Below are positions 35,967 to 47,395 of a stretch of DNA of 64,000 nucleotides, one piece after another. The position numbers and the translations under genes were made by a program. This stretch comes from Pyrenochaeta sp. MPI-SDFR-AT-0127. Its lineage: Eukaryota; Ascomycota; Dothideomycetes; Pleosporales; Cucurbitariaceae. The stretch is taken from NCBI GenBank assembly GCA_020747015.1, contig JAGTJM010000058.1:124001-188000 (forward strand), written 5' to 3'. Below the pieces are notes generated by a model. That model saw only the letters and a program-made list of their open reading frames with translations. It was not told the DNA's origin and searched no databases. Positions within the stretch are counted from its first letter, which is position 1. Every line of letters starts with the position of its first letter.

Positions 35967-38216
35967 TCAAACAATTTCTAGTGTTTCGAGTTGAAAGTCC
36001 ACGCCTTTCGCCTCAAAGCCGTCAATCCAAGGACCATAGCTAACCTCGCCATCTTCGAACGAATGGCTATGCAGAGCTATTCGTTCGTAATTATTCAATC
36101 CTACTTCCCGAAGGATGAGCATTGAGATCGTCTGTCGTGCAGACCGATAGCTTGAAGCGCTACAGGCACCAATATTGAGCAGTAGCGCTTTCAATGAGAT
36201 AACAGAGCCATCTGAGGATGGCAAGCCCAAATCCGACTCATCGATATTCTTCAATGAGAAATACTTGTCGAGTAGTTTTTCAGGAGAGCAAATGGACCAG
36301 TTCGACTCCTTTCGTTCAACCTCAAGAAGACATGTCCATCCCCGAATCCGCAGCGACTTGACATTCTCCGATAACTCGAGGTCGTCTAACAACATCAGGC
36401 CGCGTTCTTCCCAAGGCACCCAGACTCCGTTTCCTGCTAGGACCTCTATCGAAAGCGGAAAGGCTACTGGAGGCGCGTGATACTCCGTCATCCAACCTTG
36501 TCGGTTGATGAGGGTACGCAAAGGGCCAATCCCAAGGCTATGGGAACCCGTGACTCCTGCCAGATGAATTCTATCCGGCGTCCTGTCTGGCTTCCAGCCG
36601 GCCCATGACCAACTGGGAAACTCCTTTCGTCGAAGAATCCCACCGCTAATACTCCAAGACAGTGCTAGGACCAGTATTCCGGTCAAAGTCATTTGTGCCT
36701 GCGCTCGTTTGTGGAAGGCTTGCCTTCCATAGATAGGGAGGCCGCACAAAGTATCGACCCTGTCCAATGTTACCATTGGTGTATCACAAAATCTCGTGAT
36801 AATGCCATCCCGGCGGACCCGTTCTCTGGAAACACGTGGTCTATCGCGGAATTGTGCAAAGATTCCTGCAAGCGCATTCAATACATCGCCGTCAACACTC
36901 ATCTGTCGGTTGTAGAACTTCTCAATGCGATTGATGAGTTCTCCAGGAGCAGCATTACTAACGGGAAAGATTCGTGTAAAAACTCGATCGCCGTCAAAGG
37001 CCATGAGAGTAGACATCTCGACGTGATATATTGGCTTTGACAAATTCTCATAGCAGTGCATCTCGCCGCATTGAAAATATACAGAAGTATCGGTAAAGAC
37101 TAGGCGTCGCGTTGAGAGCAAGCCTTCTTGGAATGTCCATGCTCTTGTGTTCCATGGTGAGTTGTACATGTCAGTTGTGAGGAAATTGAGATCGACGAAA
37201 GTGTACTTTCCAATTTTCCCAGAAAGTTGCGGTTTGCGGGGAAGGCTAACTCCAGGTAGACCGTAACCAGGGCCTGTACCGGCACCGGCGATGATAGTCA
37301 GGGCAGACCTCGCATATATTTCGCCCATCTGGTGTATTTGAATGTTACGCGCCGAGGGATCATCCTGCGGAATACAATATCGATCTATCCAGAGGTATTT
37401 GAATCCTAACTTAGCAACGACAGTGATGGCGTCTTGAACAACTCGAGGCAGATCATCGGGAAGACTAGCCCCAGCTATCGAATCTTGGTCGGTAAACTCC
37501 GAGGAACCCCAGATATAACTCAATGTCACATACCGCTGTCTTGGCTCAACGAATTGGTGACCGAAACGATAAGGGACCAGCTTTTTGGTGTCGCAATCAA
37601 TGACTGTGAGCTCAGGCAGCGAACGGACGGGGCGTTGAGGTTTTTGACATTTCCCTCTATGCCGATATTCACACGTCTTCATCCATCTCTTAATAAAGGC
37701 GTAATCTATCACGTCTGGGGACAGTATGCGTGCACCTATACCAAACTGACCGTTGCCTTCATCGACCGGCACCAGGACACTACGAGGATAGTCCCTCCCA
37801 GCGCCTCTCATCAATTGTAGCGAAGGACAAGGGCCAAGGACGCCATTGACAGAGGTGACTTTGTCGATGAACCATTCTCTATGAAGCGACGCCTTGGCCG
37901 CTTGAGAAGGGTCAATATGACGGTGGCAAAATGCCAACAAAAAAGAGCATCTTTCGCAGCAATTCGAGGAATCAATGTTCTTATATTCGAAGAAACCGTG
38001 AGGAGCCATGGAAAAGGATACCTTGTCAAAATAACCATCCCAGTTGTACGATCCACAGCCACTGCATGGTGGAGGTTTTTGAGTATTTTCGTCGACAGGA
38101 AGTGGATCAGACATCTTGAAATAGAGGTGCAAGGTGTATGAGAGAAGCATAAAAGAGAGAAGGTTGGCAAAGGTTACTTTTGAGGCTCTGCTCCGCCCCC
38201 TACAGGCTTCCATCAT
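35967..38216 (-). CDS. HET-domain (heterokaryon incompatibility) protein
   Basis: Uninterrupted 749-codon frame. The HET domain contains its blocks in order: RYVTLSYIWGSS (about residue 229), LPRVVQDAITVVAKLGFKYL and LWIDRYCIPQDD (about 285), then MGEIYARSALTIIAGAG, TRAWTFQEGLLSTRRLVF and the downstream FPSWSWAGW typical of these proteins. HET domains can trigger regulated cell death upon non-self recognition. The N-terminal part has Cys pairs CSGCG and CCERCSF, as in many long HET proteins. Two ATGs are possible. That at 38216 adds 34 residues including a hydrophobic run (LLSFMLLSYTLHLYF); MSDPLPVDEN at 38114 gives a cytosolic protein and looks more natural. It lies directly upstream of the NB-ARC/TPR gene on the same strand. 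Confidence 0.92.
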   Translation of the reverse strand: MMEACRGRSRASKVTFANLLSFMLLSYTLHLYFKMSDPLPVDENTQKPPPCSGCGSYNWDGYFDKVSFSMAPHGFFEYKNIDSSNCCERCSFLLAFCHRHIDPSQAAKASLHREWFIDKVTSVNGVLGPCPSLQLMRGAGRDYPRSVLVPVDEGNGQFGIGARILSPDVIDYAFIKRWMKTCEYRHRGKCQKPQRPVRSLPELTVIDCDTKKLVPYRFGHQFVEPRQRYVTLSYIWGSSEFTDQDSIAGASLPDDLPRVVQDAITVVAKLGFKYLWIDRYCIPQDDPSARNIQIHQMGEIYARSALTIIAGAGTGPGYGLPGVSLPRKPQLSGKIGKYTFVDLNFLTTDMYNSPWNTRAWTFQEGLLSTRRLVFTDTSVYFQCGEMHCYENLSKPIYHVEMSTLMAFDGDRVFTRIFPVSNAAPGELINRIEKFYNRQMSVDGDVLNALAGIFAQFRDRPRVSRERVRRDGIITRFCDTPMVTLDRVDTLCGLPIYGRQAFHKRAQAQMTLTGILVLALSWSISGGILRRKEFPSWSWAGWKPDRTPDRIHLAGVTGSHSLGIGPLRTLINRQGWMTEYHAPPVAFPLSIEVLAGNGVWVPWEERGLMLLDDLELSENVKSLRIRGWTCLLEVERKESNWSICSPEKLLDKYFSLKNIDESDLGLPSSDGSVISLKALLLNIGACSASSYRSARQTISMLILREVGLNNYERIALHSHSFEDGEVSYGPWIDGFEAKGVDFQLETLEIV

Positions 38217-40135
38217 TCAGCTCCAGTCGGACTCGCCTTGATTGGTAACTTTGAGTTTGGTAGCCTTGTCTAACCGTTTGCGGTGTGGCTTGAACTAGTG
38301 TGTGGCGGCCAATGGACGACGCCACCCAGTACAACCACCCAGCCACCCTCACTCCATGGACACTTTCATCTCTCCCTCCATTTGGTATATTTAGAAAGAC
38401 TCAACTAACACTGTTCAGATGATGATGAAGCGGAGCTAGAACGAGAAATTTCCATTCTCGGATAGCATGTTATGAATCATCTGAGTGATGACAGACCATT
38501 CTGCAGCGGGATCCGTGTGTGTGTTGAAATAAAAGGTTGTTATAACACGTTAGAGACAGGATTGAAATGAAATGATTAGCACTGCTAGTTCAAGGAGAAG
38601 GAAAATGGTGGGAGGCTGGTTAAGGCAGATAGCAAGGTATCTTGCTATTTCAAGGCCGTCAAGATCTAGTAGATGAATCTAATATGTAGCATCAAAGGAT
38701 AGACATTATAGGCTTCAACTGTGCGACAGAATATATCAATTCAATTGTCCGTGCCCGTGCATGAAACTTGTTGATCACTTGTCGCGCTTCCCTTCTGGTT
38801 GTTGGACATTCGATTGTGCTTGTACATTCCAGTTCATAGGAGTTGACGCATCGAAATGCTTCTGAAAATCTTCTCTTCCGCCAATGTATACAGGAGTGCC
38901 ATCGGACCGAGCATATCTTCCAGGCGACAGATTCCAAGGGCTGCTTGGGAGACAGGAGATGGCGACTGGATCTTTAGTATGCCGAAAAGCATGTGGCTAC
39001 GATAGGACTTGCCTGGAGATGTGTTGGAAGCTTGAGAAACCTCTACTTGATGGATGTTGCAGGTTTCCGAGGGGTTTGTGGAAGACATGGTGGAACAAGT
39101 TCAAGAAGTGATGAAGGTACTTGGGACTAACGATACACAGTGGATATTGATTCGTGCGAAGGATTGCTGGTTGTTGAGACTGGTGCGTTGAGTTTGGTCA
39201 TATTGGACGGAAGGTTGTAGTCCTCTTATCAATGCAATGAAGTTTGAGACCCTCGACGAGAAACCAACCAGAGATTAGTGCCTGGGGGAGGCCATCTCGG
39301 AGACAGCAGAGATGACATGGCTAGCGGTCCAGCGGGAAGACCTGAGACACTTTCGGTGAGTGGTACCAACTATAATATTGCCAAATGCCCCAAAGCATTC
39401 ACTTGTTCGTGTTCAACGAAACGTGCTATTCGCTACGGGTCCTTCAGAGATGGCATACTGTACGATGGTTGTGGGTACCCACGATGGCCTCAGAGCACTG
39501 ACGGCCAAGTAGTTTCGGGTCCACTTCCATGAGTATACTGCCTGAGGCATCAAACATACTTGCGCGGCGGATAATTGAATGGATAAGGCAAAGGGTCTCT
39601 GTGGCTGGCGAGCGCTGTTGCAGCGAGAGAGCGGTGATGATTGGCTGACGGGATGGTCGAGGATGACGTTGATCTTGCATCCTCTCCGGCGTCTCAGCAA
39701 GTTGATAGGCTCATGCGGGCGTAATTGGGGATCTGGGCTGGGGTTTAAGTGAGGCAAATCTCAGCCTCAGCCTGGCTAAGGTCCGTGTACCGGAGGCCAT
39801 TGTTGAACACCAATCAACGGCGTTCGTCTTCAGCCTCGCCCTGGGGTCCGGTCAGTTAAGAAGACGCATCTGTCCAGGCTTGCCCACCTTCTTGGTCGTC
39901 TCATTGCGCCGCAGAAGAGGCCTGCTCCCTTACTTTGGGGAGCAAGCGTACTTGTCCTCTAGCACTTAGTCATCGACTGCATCTATCGAGGCTGGATCTC
40001 ACGATTCAGCCTTGTCGGCTTTGGTGCGTGTCCCCATGTTGCGGCCCTCTCCTTCGGCTATTGCGCCCGGATAGCATTCGACTGGAATCTTTCGAAGTAC
40101 TTGCTCTGGAAAATAAGCAGGAGAAGATCTCGTAG
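38217..40135. other. Intergenic, nothing recognisable
   Basis: About 1.9 kb with scattered short ORFs on both strands and no recognised domain, RNA gene or repeat. Confidence 0.4.
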
Positions 40136-41011
40136 CATTCACAGTACTGACCTCCGCCAGAATCAACTCACGGCTCGAAGAAAGTGCAGCGCGGGTAAGC
40201 CCGCGCTCGCGCAATCCGGGAGCAACAAAATGGTCGTCTAAATACTTGTTCCGAACCACCCACCAATGGAGAATGGTTCAACGACTTCTTACGCTCGGAT
40301 CCCGTGTTCTGGGCAGATGAGAGTGTGCAGGCGTTGCTGGGCTTCGGCTTTCTCGAACCAGTACCCGACTTGGACCTTTCTGCTGTCGACGGGGACGAAT
40401 CAGCAAACGTTTCTAGCGACCTTTCTTCTGGAACCATTGACTCAAGTCCCGATGTCTCTTCACTATCACTTCCTATTATCCCCGCGTCCGAGTTTTGCGG
40501 TGGAAGCGTTGGTGCCGCATCCACAGCCCAGCTCGGTGAGGCTCTTCAGGGTCCGCTACTAGCAACTACACCATGGGGCACTGCATCTTCACAAGCTTCA
40601 ACCAAGGTACAATCTCCGGTAGATATGGCAGAGCAGACTGTATCGGATGCAATGCAACTCACGACCCTACCACGCATTACACCTATCCTCTCTCAGCCAG
40701 AGTCACCTAGTCAAATACCTCGGCCGGGAGAGGCGCCTCCACAACCTCTGCCCCCAGCGCCTCGACCTTTCAAATGCGGACACTGTACGGCTCGCTTCGT
40801 AGGGAGCCGACAGCTTAGCGACCACGAGCGGAACGAACACAAGAAATACCGTTGTTGCAACAAGGAGTACAAACATTACAAGAACTTCTGGCAGCATCGC
40901 CAAGCAAAACACCTCGGTGTTCGCCACGAATGTAATATCGAGCTCTGCAGCTACAGCGCTGACAACAAGTGGAACTTGAAGAGACACAAGGCTAGTAAGC
41001 ACGGACAATGA
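40136..41011 (+). CDS. C2H2 zinc-finger protein (5' end unresolved)
   Basis: The open frame reads WFNDFLRSDPVFWADESVQ then an acidic Ser-rich segment and a Pro-rich linker before three C-terminal finger-like units. Finger 1 is C-x2-C-x12-H-x4-H (FKCGHCTARFVGSRQLSDHE...). Finger 3 is C-x4-C-x12-H-x4-H (ECNIELCSYSADNKWNLKRH). The middle unit (YRCCNKEYKHYKNFWQHRQ) keeps the His end but has adjacent cysteines, so it is atypical. A nuclear DNA-binding or regulatory role is inferred. The frame is open from 40136 and has no ATG before about 40626 (MAEQTVSD), so either translation starts there or an upstream exon is missed. The acidic N-terminal part could be an activation domain. Confidence 0.65.
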
Positions 41012-42083
41012 ACAATTTCAAAAGGTATTCAGAGAATCGAAGCTCGAAACAGACATATATGGTGAAATTACTCGGCAAAATCACGGCATCATACGTTTTT
41101 GTTTTCTTTACTTTTATACGTCTACATATACGTTACTTGCTTCCGTTGGTCAAGCACACACGCTGTGTGGCGCTGTTGCATCGACGTTTCTGTTGCACGA
41201 AGAGTCACAATGCTGAACTTCTGGCAACATCAGACAACGACGGTTCTACCTCTAGCAATCCCTGTGGCCTTTGGGTAGCATTACCATCAAAGACAAGTTC
41301 TGGGTTGGGCAGAGTCCGTGCTGCCCCTCCCCCTGATGAACCCATGTATTTGCATGGGAGCCGATTCATCAGGCGCCGAGTCGTTTCACCAAAGAAGTCG
41401 TCATCTCTCTTTTGCGGAGTGGAGTAATCGAACGGTTGCGATGATCATGGGGAGGGGACGGTGAAAGTGAGGAATGGCTGTGGTTTCTATTCACACACTT
41501 TTTCGTCATGATGTCTTGCTAGTAAACTCGTGCTTTTCGGCGTTTCTCAAACAGAATCGGCACCTTCATTTGCCTTGCTTCTTTTCAGGGCATGGCTTTG
41601 GTTTAGCGTCTCGGAAGTATCATTCCATTGAGCAGGAACAGGAGGGGCCCATGGTGAGCTGGGAAACCCGCTGCTAGAGACTCGACCTTCAATGAAAATC
41701 CGATCTCACCTTCTCCCCTTGCAACGCTGTGATGTGGACACTTATAAGCAATAGTTTTCAAAAGATGAGACCTTCAGCTTAGCATGCTCCCGGGCTGTGT
41801 TTAAGACTGCTAAATTTGCCAGAACGATACTCCAAATACATACCAAAAAAGGTTCCCTCCTCATGGGGTCATGAACACTCGTCAAAGCAGCATTTTGCCG
41901 ACACCTGTCGATACAATTCCATGTGGAAAGTCAATCTGCCGGCCGGCCCGAACATACTGACATTTCACTAGACTTACGGATGGCTGCAGAGTGGTATTAT
42001 CCTGTCGACTCTCTAAGTTGACGTGAGGAGCCATTTTGTAAGGTCATGGCGTCCAATGAGCGAATAACCCAGGCATATTTTAT
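41012..42083. other. Intergenic, nothing recognisable
   Basis: About 1.1 kb between the zinc-finger gene and an ankyrin relic; no supported gene. Confidence 0.4.
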
Positions 42084-42129
42084 TTGGTTACGACTGTGTG
42101 GTGCAGAGAACTCGTGGAGCGACCAGGCG

Positions 42130-42400
42130 ATACAACGATTTCAGAAACTGCAGCGGCTCCCCTATATTACGAAGCATTCATGGGCTTGAGTACAATGGTG
42201 AAACTGTTGCTAGAGCATGGGGCCGGCCCTAACGCGTGGGGCGCAAAATATAGAAACGCACCACTCTACGCAGCTTCATCAAGAGCTCATGATCGGGTGG
42301 TAGAGTTACTACTACCATATAGTGCCGAGGCGAACGCACGAGGTGAAAATTATGGCAATGCACTCTTTGTGGCTTCACGCGCATTTGGTAACTGTCACCT
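42130..42400 (+). pseudogene. Isolated ankyrin-repeat relic
   Basis: The + frame reads STMVKLLLEHGAGPNAWGAK, then APLYAASSRAHDRVVELLL and EANARGENYGNALFVASRA, i.e. two to three degenerate ankyrin repeats of the type found in NLR or ankyrin proteins. No N-terminal domain or ATG context is seen upstream, and the frame loses ankyrin character before 42420. It lies against the 3' end of the aminopeptidase gene on the opposite strand. I read it as a fragment of a lost ankyrin/NLR gene. Confidence 0.6.
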
Positions 42401-42460
42401 AGATAGTGGTGGATGGAATTATAGTTGTTTGATATCATCTACTCGTACACATGTAGCTTC

Positions 42461-44048
42461 TCAGAGTAGCTTTACAATGCGCTTCCCACCAGTGAAGCCT
42501 TTCCTGACTTCACTAGCACTCCTCTTTGTGGTAGTATTACCAACAGGCGAGCGAGCCGGAAATCCCTCCCATGAGGTGGCGTACTTGGCTACCGCTGCAG
42601 CAATACCCCTAGAATGCAACAACCAAGCCGCTTGGTTCAAGTTGTCCACATTGTCGCCAGCTTGGTGGTAGTTTTGGTCAAGGATCTCTCCAGCGACACC
42701 TCCCCAGATTGCAGCTTCCTTTTCTGTCTTGATCTCATCAGCACCAGTTGTAGTTCCTCCGGCAGGAATGTTGGCATCCAAGAAGGGACCATAGTCAGAA
42801 CGGCCATTGAACTCGGTTGCGTTGTATGGCACGCCAACTCGAGTAAAGTATTTTTCGAAGAACGCTTCAATGTCGCCACTTCCGGAAGGACCCGTCAAGC
42901 CGTAGGCGCTGCCATCTCCGTCGTAGATCTGGTGGACGTAGTTAGGCGAAGCAATCATGTCGAAGTTGAGGTAGGCGCGGATCTTGAGGGCTTCTTCAGG
43001 AGATAGGCTCTCCACGTAGTATGTTGATCCCAGAAGACCGCTTTCTTCGCCACTCCAGAAACCAAAGGTGACAGCATTTTTGACGTTGTACTTGGCAAGA
43101 GCTTTAGCAACGTTCAATATACCGACTGTTCCGCTACCATCGTCGTTGATTCCAGGTCCAGCACCGACAGAATCTGTGTGAGCTCCTAGTGCAAGCCGGT
43201 TGTTCTTGTCACCACATTTGCTGGTGGCCAGAACATTGTTTGTGGTAACAAGCTCAACGACAGTCACTACATCCAAGGCTGCAGTTACATTGGAACCACC
43301 CTGGATCTGAGATACGTAAGCCAGACCCTGCTCCTGAGACAAGGATACAGTCGCAACATAAGGACCCTGGGGACGAGGTGGAGGGCCAAGTCCGCCGTTG
43401 ACGACGCCAGGGACGTTGTTGTAGATAATCGCACCCGCCGCGCCAGCACTGCCAGCAAGAGCGGATTTCAGTCCGAATTCGCAAGTGCCGCGGGAAATGA
43501 GCGCGATGTTGCCAGCTACACCGGCTGGGAAGTCGGCTGCCTCACAACCGAAATTTTTGACAACGACCAAGGGCGCATTCACAAGGCCATTGGTGGAGGC
43601 CGAGTACTCGAAGATGGTAGAGTTGATGGCTTGTCCGTTGATGGTGAACTTGTTGATTGTGCCGTTCTGCATGATATAGTTGGAGAAGGGCTGGAGCGTA
43701 ACATCGTAGTAAGCGGTGGATTCGAGCTCCTTTTTCAGCCATTTAACAGTGTCATTATGCGCCGCTCCACCCATAATCCTATTGCGCGCAGGATAGCTGT
43801 AAGCAAAATCCTGGAGCTGCTGGGCGCCCCTCAAAAGCTTCTTCGAAGTGATATCTGCTTCAAGCTTCCTCTGCGAACGCATTAGCTTGGTCCCGATGCG
43901 ACCTCTAATCTAGTGACAAGGGTCGTACCGATGTCACGAGCGGCCTGTTCTTGCACGGCTTATCGTTGTGTCCATCCTGACGTCCTCTGAGCTCTGTGGT
44001 TGCCGACGCAGCAGCGGCGAAAGCAGCGAGCGCGATCGTGACCTTCAT
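42461..44048 (-). CDS. Secreted M28 leucine-aminopeptidase-like enzyme with PA domain
   Basis: Exons 44048-43929 and 43870-42461, joined over a 58-nt intron, give 509 residues, usual for fungal secreted aminopeptidase Y/Lap2-type enzymes. The first exon supplies a signal peptide, MKVTIALAAFAAAASA. A protease-associated (PA) insert is visible (ALISRGTCEFGLKSALAGSA; AAGAIIYNN). The di-zinc M28 ligands are all present: His in GAHTDSVG, Asp in GINDDGSGT, Glu-Glu in SGEESGLLGS, Asp in NFDMIASPNY and His in NYHQAGD. It should remove N-terminal hydrophobic residues from peptides outside the cell. Several N-x-S/T sequons fit secretion. Only the C-terminal tail (TKRSASEVRKGF) with its basic pairs is unusual. 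Confidence 0.94.
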
Positions 44049-47000
44049 GTTAACAACAGTTTTGAACCTCAGAGATGAGGACGAGAGGAAACAGGTAGCA
44101 GATAGTCCTTCCCAGATTGATGGAGGACCGGGACTTTATATTACACCACCTTGACTCCCCCCCTGCCTTTCTCCGCGCATTGGTGCAATTGTATGCCGGT
44201 CATCCTCGACATCCAGTAACCGTTTTCCAGTATCCGGGTTCAAACTGCAAGCTGCCCTGGCTGGCGAGCAATACGATATCATCCATTTCTTGGCAACCCG
44301 CTAGCGGGTCCACACTTTAGGCTTAATCAAGCAGCTGGTGAAGACAAGCACCGCCAACGCCTGCTTCTTTGCGTCAGGCTTCCTGGGCAGGACTTGGGCG
44401 TGCGTGATAGTGGCGGGCGATTGCGAAGTTGTTAGAGGATGGCGAAGCGCATGTGAAGAAATTGGTCGCGCGGAAAGAGGAAGGAGGAGGCAAGCGCATG
44501 TTTGCCAAGGAATTTATCATTGCGGTAGTGCTGTTTTGGAAGGTGCGATGCAAATATGGCGTAGAGACGCGGCTCATTGGCGTTCTAGAGCCATTGCATA
44601 TTGATAGAACGTCCAGTGGCGCCTAGGATGCCTAGATTGCTTGATTCTGCCTTTTATTTCTAGTAATCGTGAGTAGCATAAGCACATGAACCACCCATAC
44701 AACAGAGCATGCAGACATCTCTGCTCAATACAATCTCTAAGCAGTGGCTTTGAATATGTTCGCCGCAAGAGGCCAGGACTACAGTAAGCTAGAGCCAGTC
44801 GGAAGTATGCGCTAGGAATTTTGTCGTACCCTAGGTTATTGTGAGAAAGCCAAACGGCCAAGAGATTGTTTAGGGAGTTAAGGAGAAAGTCAGACCAAAA
44901 GGCCGCGCCGCCAGCGTCGTTGGCGAGAGGCTTACGGTTAAGCGTCGGCAAGACATCGTAGAACCGTTGGATATGCTTGCTCTTCCGTCTTCCAGTGGGA
45001 TTCCCTGTAGTTTCAAACACACACTGGGTATTGTGTAAATGGATTTGGATGCAATCCGTACCACTAGCATATAACAGCATATATTTTGTTATATCTCAGT
45101 CTATCTTAACGTAACGGCAGCAGAGCCATCTTCGTAAACTCTTTTCCTTCCTCCCGTTGTTATGTATAAGCGTATATCCATGGTTCTACACGATACAGAA
45201 TCTCGCCGAATTCTTGAGGCATGCGGATGGGAACGGAACTTCTGTACAAATTCTATCTTTACTCAGTCTACTACAGCTCGCTAAAGAGTCTGAATATGTA
45301 AGGATTAGGCGTTGGTATTGTGGAAAGGCCGTCTATAGCAAAGGTCAAGAGGCTACGCAGCATCACGACTTATGTTGTAGCTATCTCAAAAAGAAGGATA
45401 AAGATGAAGACGAAGCTTGAGATGTGGTGACAATTGATGCACTTGAGGGCCAGTGTTGGGAGAGGCGTGAACACGTAAGAACAAGGATACGTTAAATGTA
45501 GTTAGCGCCTCCCTGAAATTGCAGTCCGAGCCCGCCTTGTAGGGGGCGGCTTGATCCGAACGTCGAGCATTGCGAGCGGACGAATAATAGTCCCCTGTAT
45601 AGTTACTAAATTGAAAGACTCTTAGAGTCGACCGTTTTCAAAATATTACTGCTCTTTATAACTAGTATTCTCTACATCTTCACACCTCAAATTAACTTAG
45701 CACTGCCGCCATGGCCGCCATCTTGGCGAATTTGAGCGATAATCGAGAGCCAGAGTTGGTTGTGATTGGCGAAGGTCCGGATTGTATCGTCAATGAAATC
45801 AACCTTGGAAGCGAACCGGTCAATAATATTCATCGCTGAACAACTCTGGTCTGTGCGTACAAATAGACCCTCGCCGTAGTTGCGAGTTGGATTTGAGAGT
45901 AACATTGCCGGACGTGGGGCTGGAGGCCTGATCAACCTTCAGTCTCCCGCACGGCCTCGCTATTCATCGTAAGACGGTAGGCCTTAACAGGCATGATCCC
46001 CACTGCAATTTCGCAGATCCTCGAGTGGATGGTCGCAATTTCAGCGCCAAAACTTCATACGAGGCGTTTTCGTGGGGAGACAGAAAAGGAACAATTGTGT
46101 TCACCAGTGCCATTTGGGCGTGTTAAGCTTGATATCCAATCGGTCTTGATCGGGTTCTCATCCTCTAATCCTACATATTAAGCGGTAGGCTCACTGGGAA
46201 TGGCACATATCCATAATAATTTATAGTCTTCAGCGGAAGAAGAGACTAAGACATACCGAGATAAATCTGGGGAACGTGTAACTCGGACCACGCTAAGACA
46301 ACTGGGCCGATGTTCCCCTTGAATTGAATATCTCCGCTTGTATCTATGAGCATCTAACAAGTGTTGCAGCTTAGCTGCTTATCCCACCGCCTGCTGTTTG
46401 TTGCGACCTCGCGCTGCAGCCCAGCGGTTTGCCCCTTCAAAGTACGTTGGTATTTACCAAAGCGGGCCCAGCCGGAATAAAAGTCGTGGTTTTGGGAGTA
46501 GAATGGGACTCATATAAAAGCCAATTAATGCCTGAGCTTGCCGGGTACAAGAATTAGCAAAAGACACAGATTAGCTAGATATGTCCTTTAGTTCACCCAG
46601 GAAACTGCTAGAAAATTGTTGTCTGTGAAAATGCCATTGAGTTTGGATGGAGGCGTCCGTCAGCTGGTGTGGCTATATCAGGCCATGAATGCCAATTCCG
46701 CCCCCCGAGCCTTTCCGCCCATTAGGCATTATTGCTGTGGCTGGACAGACGAACATCTGCACATAACAAATTACATGGCGAGGCCGTGTAACGTGAATGT
46801 ATAAAATCTATAAGAGTATTTACAGCGTAGATGTTTTACTCGTTGTTCTGACTGCTAAGAGTATCAAATTGCTAAAGCAATGTTTGGGGCCACTACCCAA
46901 CTCGCTACAAGCTCGGCCGTATTGGCGGCCATATTGTATGGGCTAAGAAACGCAGGCACCAACATGTGCAGGGGCATACCCCTAACGATTCTGTGCCTTG

Positions 47001-47395
47001 CTCTAATAATATATGTGTAGGATTGTAGGGCGTTCTTTCGTTGGGTTGATTCACCACCTTCCATGATACATCCGCTTTCCAAGCTTTAGCGTGTTCGAAC
47101 CTTGCTTGAATCCTTCTGGTTCAATTAGTTTCTACTGAATGGCCTTTTTTATTGCGCCGATAACATAACTCTGCCAAGCTAATGATTCAGCAAGGTGCTG
47201 ATGAAGTAATGGAAAGCAACTTGGCACTGGTGCTCCTCTATATAACTTGTTGACCATGAACACGCCACCTCCCCTGGGCTCTTTGAATAGAAAGCAAGCT
47301 ATGCGCTGATTCTCCAAAGTCTTCCAGGAACATTTGGCAATTCCTTCTTTCTTTCTATCGTCTGCGTTATTCTGACCCCTCTGTCCCTTTTCCTC
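44049..47395. other. Long gene-free stretch
   Basis: About 3.3 kb in which I see no supported gene. A candidate TATA element for the aminopeptidase (TATAAAG on the minus strand, 44141-44135, about 90 bp before its ATG) and one for the downstream esterase (TATATAA at 47239-47245) lie at its two ends. ORFs such as 45080-44574 (minus) show no family features. Confidence 0.45.

Noticed and set aside
44574..45080. 168-codon minus-strand ORF in the gene-free stretch
   Set aside because: No conserved motif, no intron partner, composition unlike neighbouring genes.
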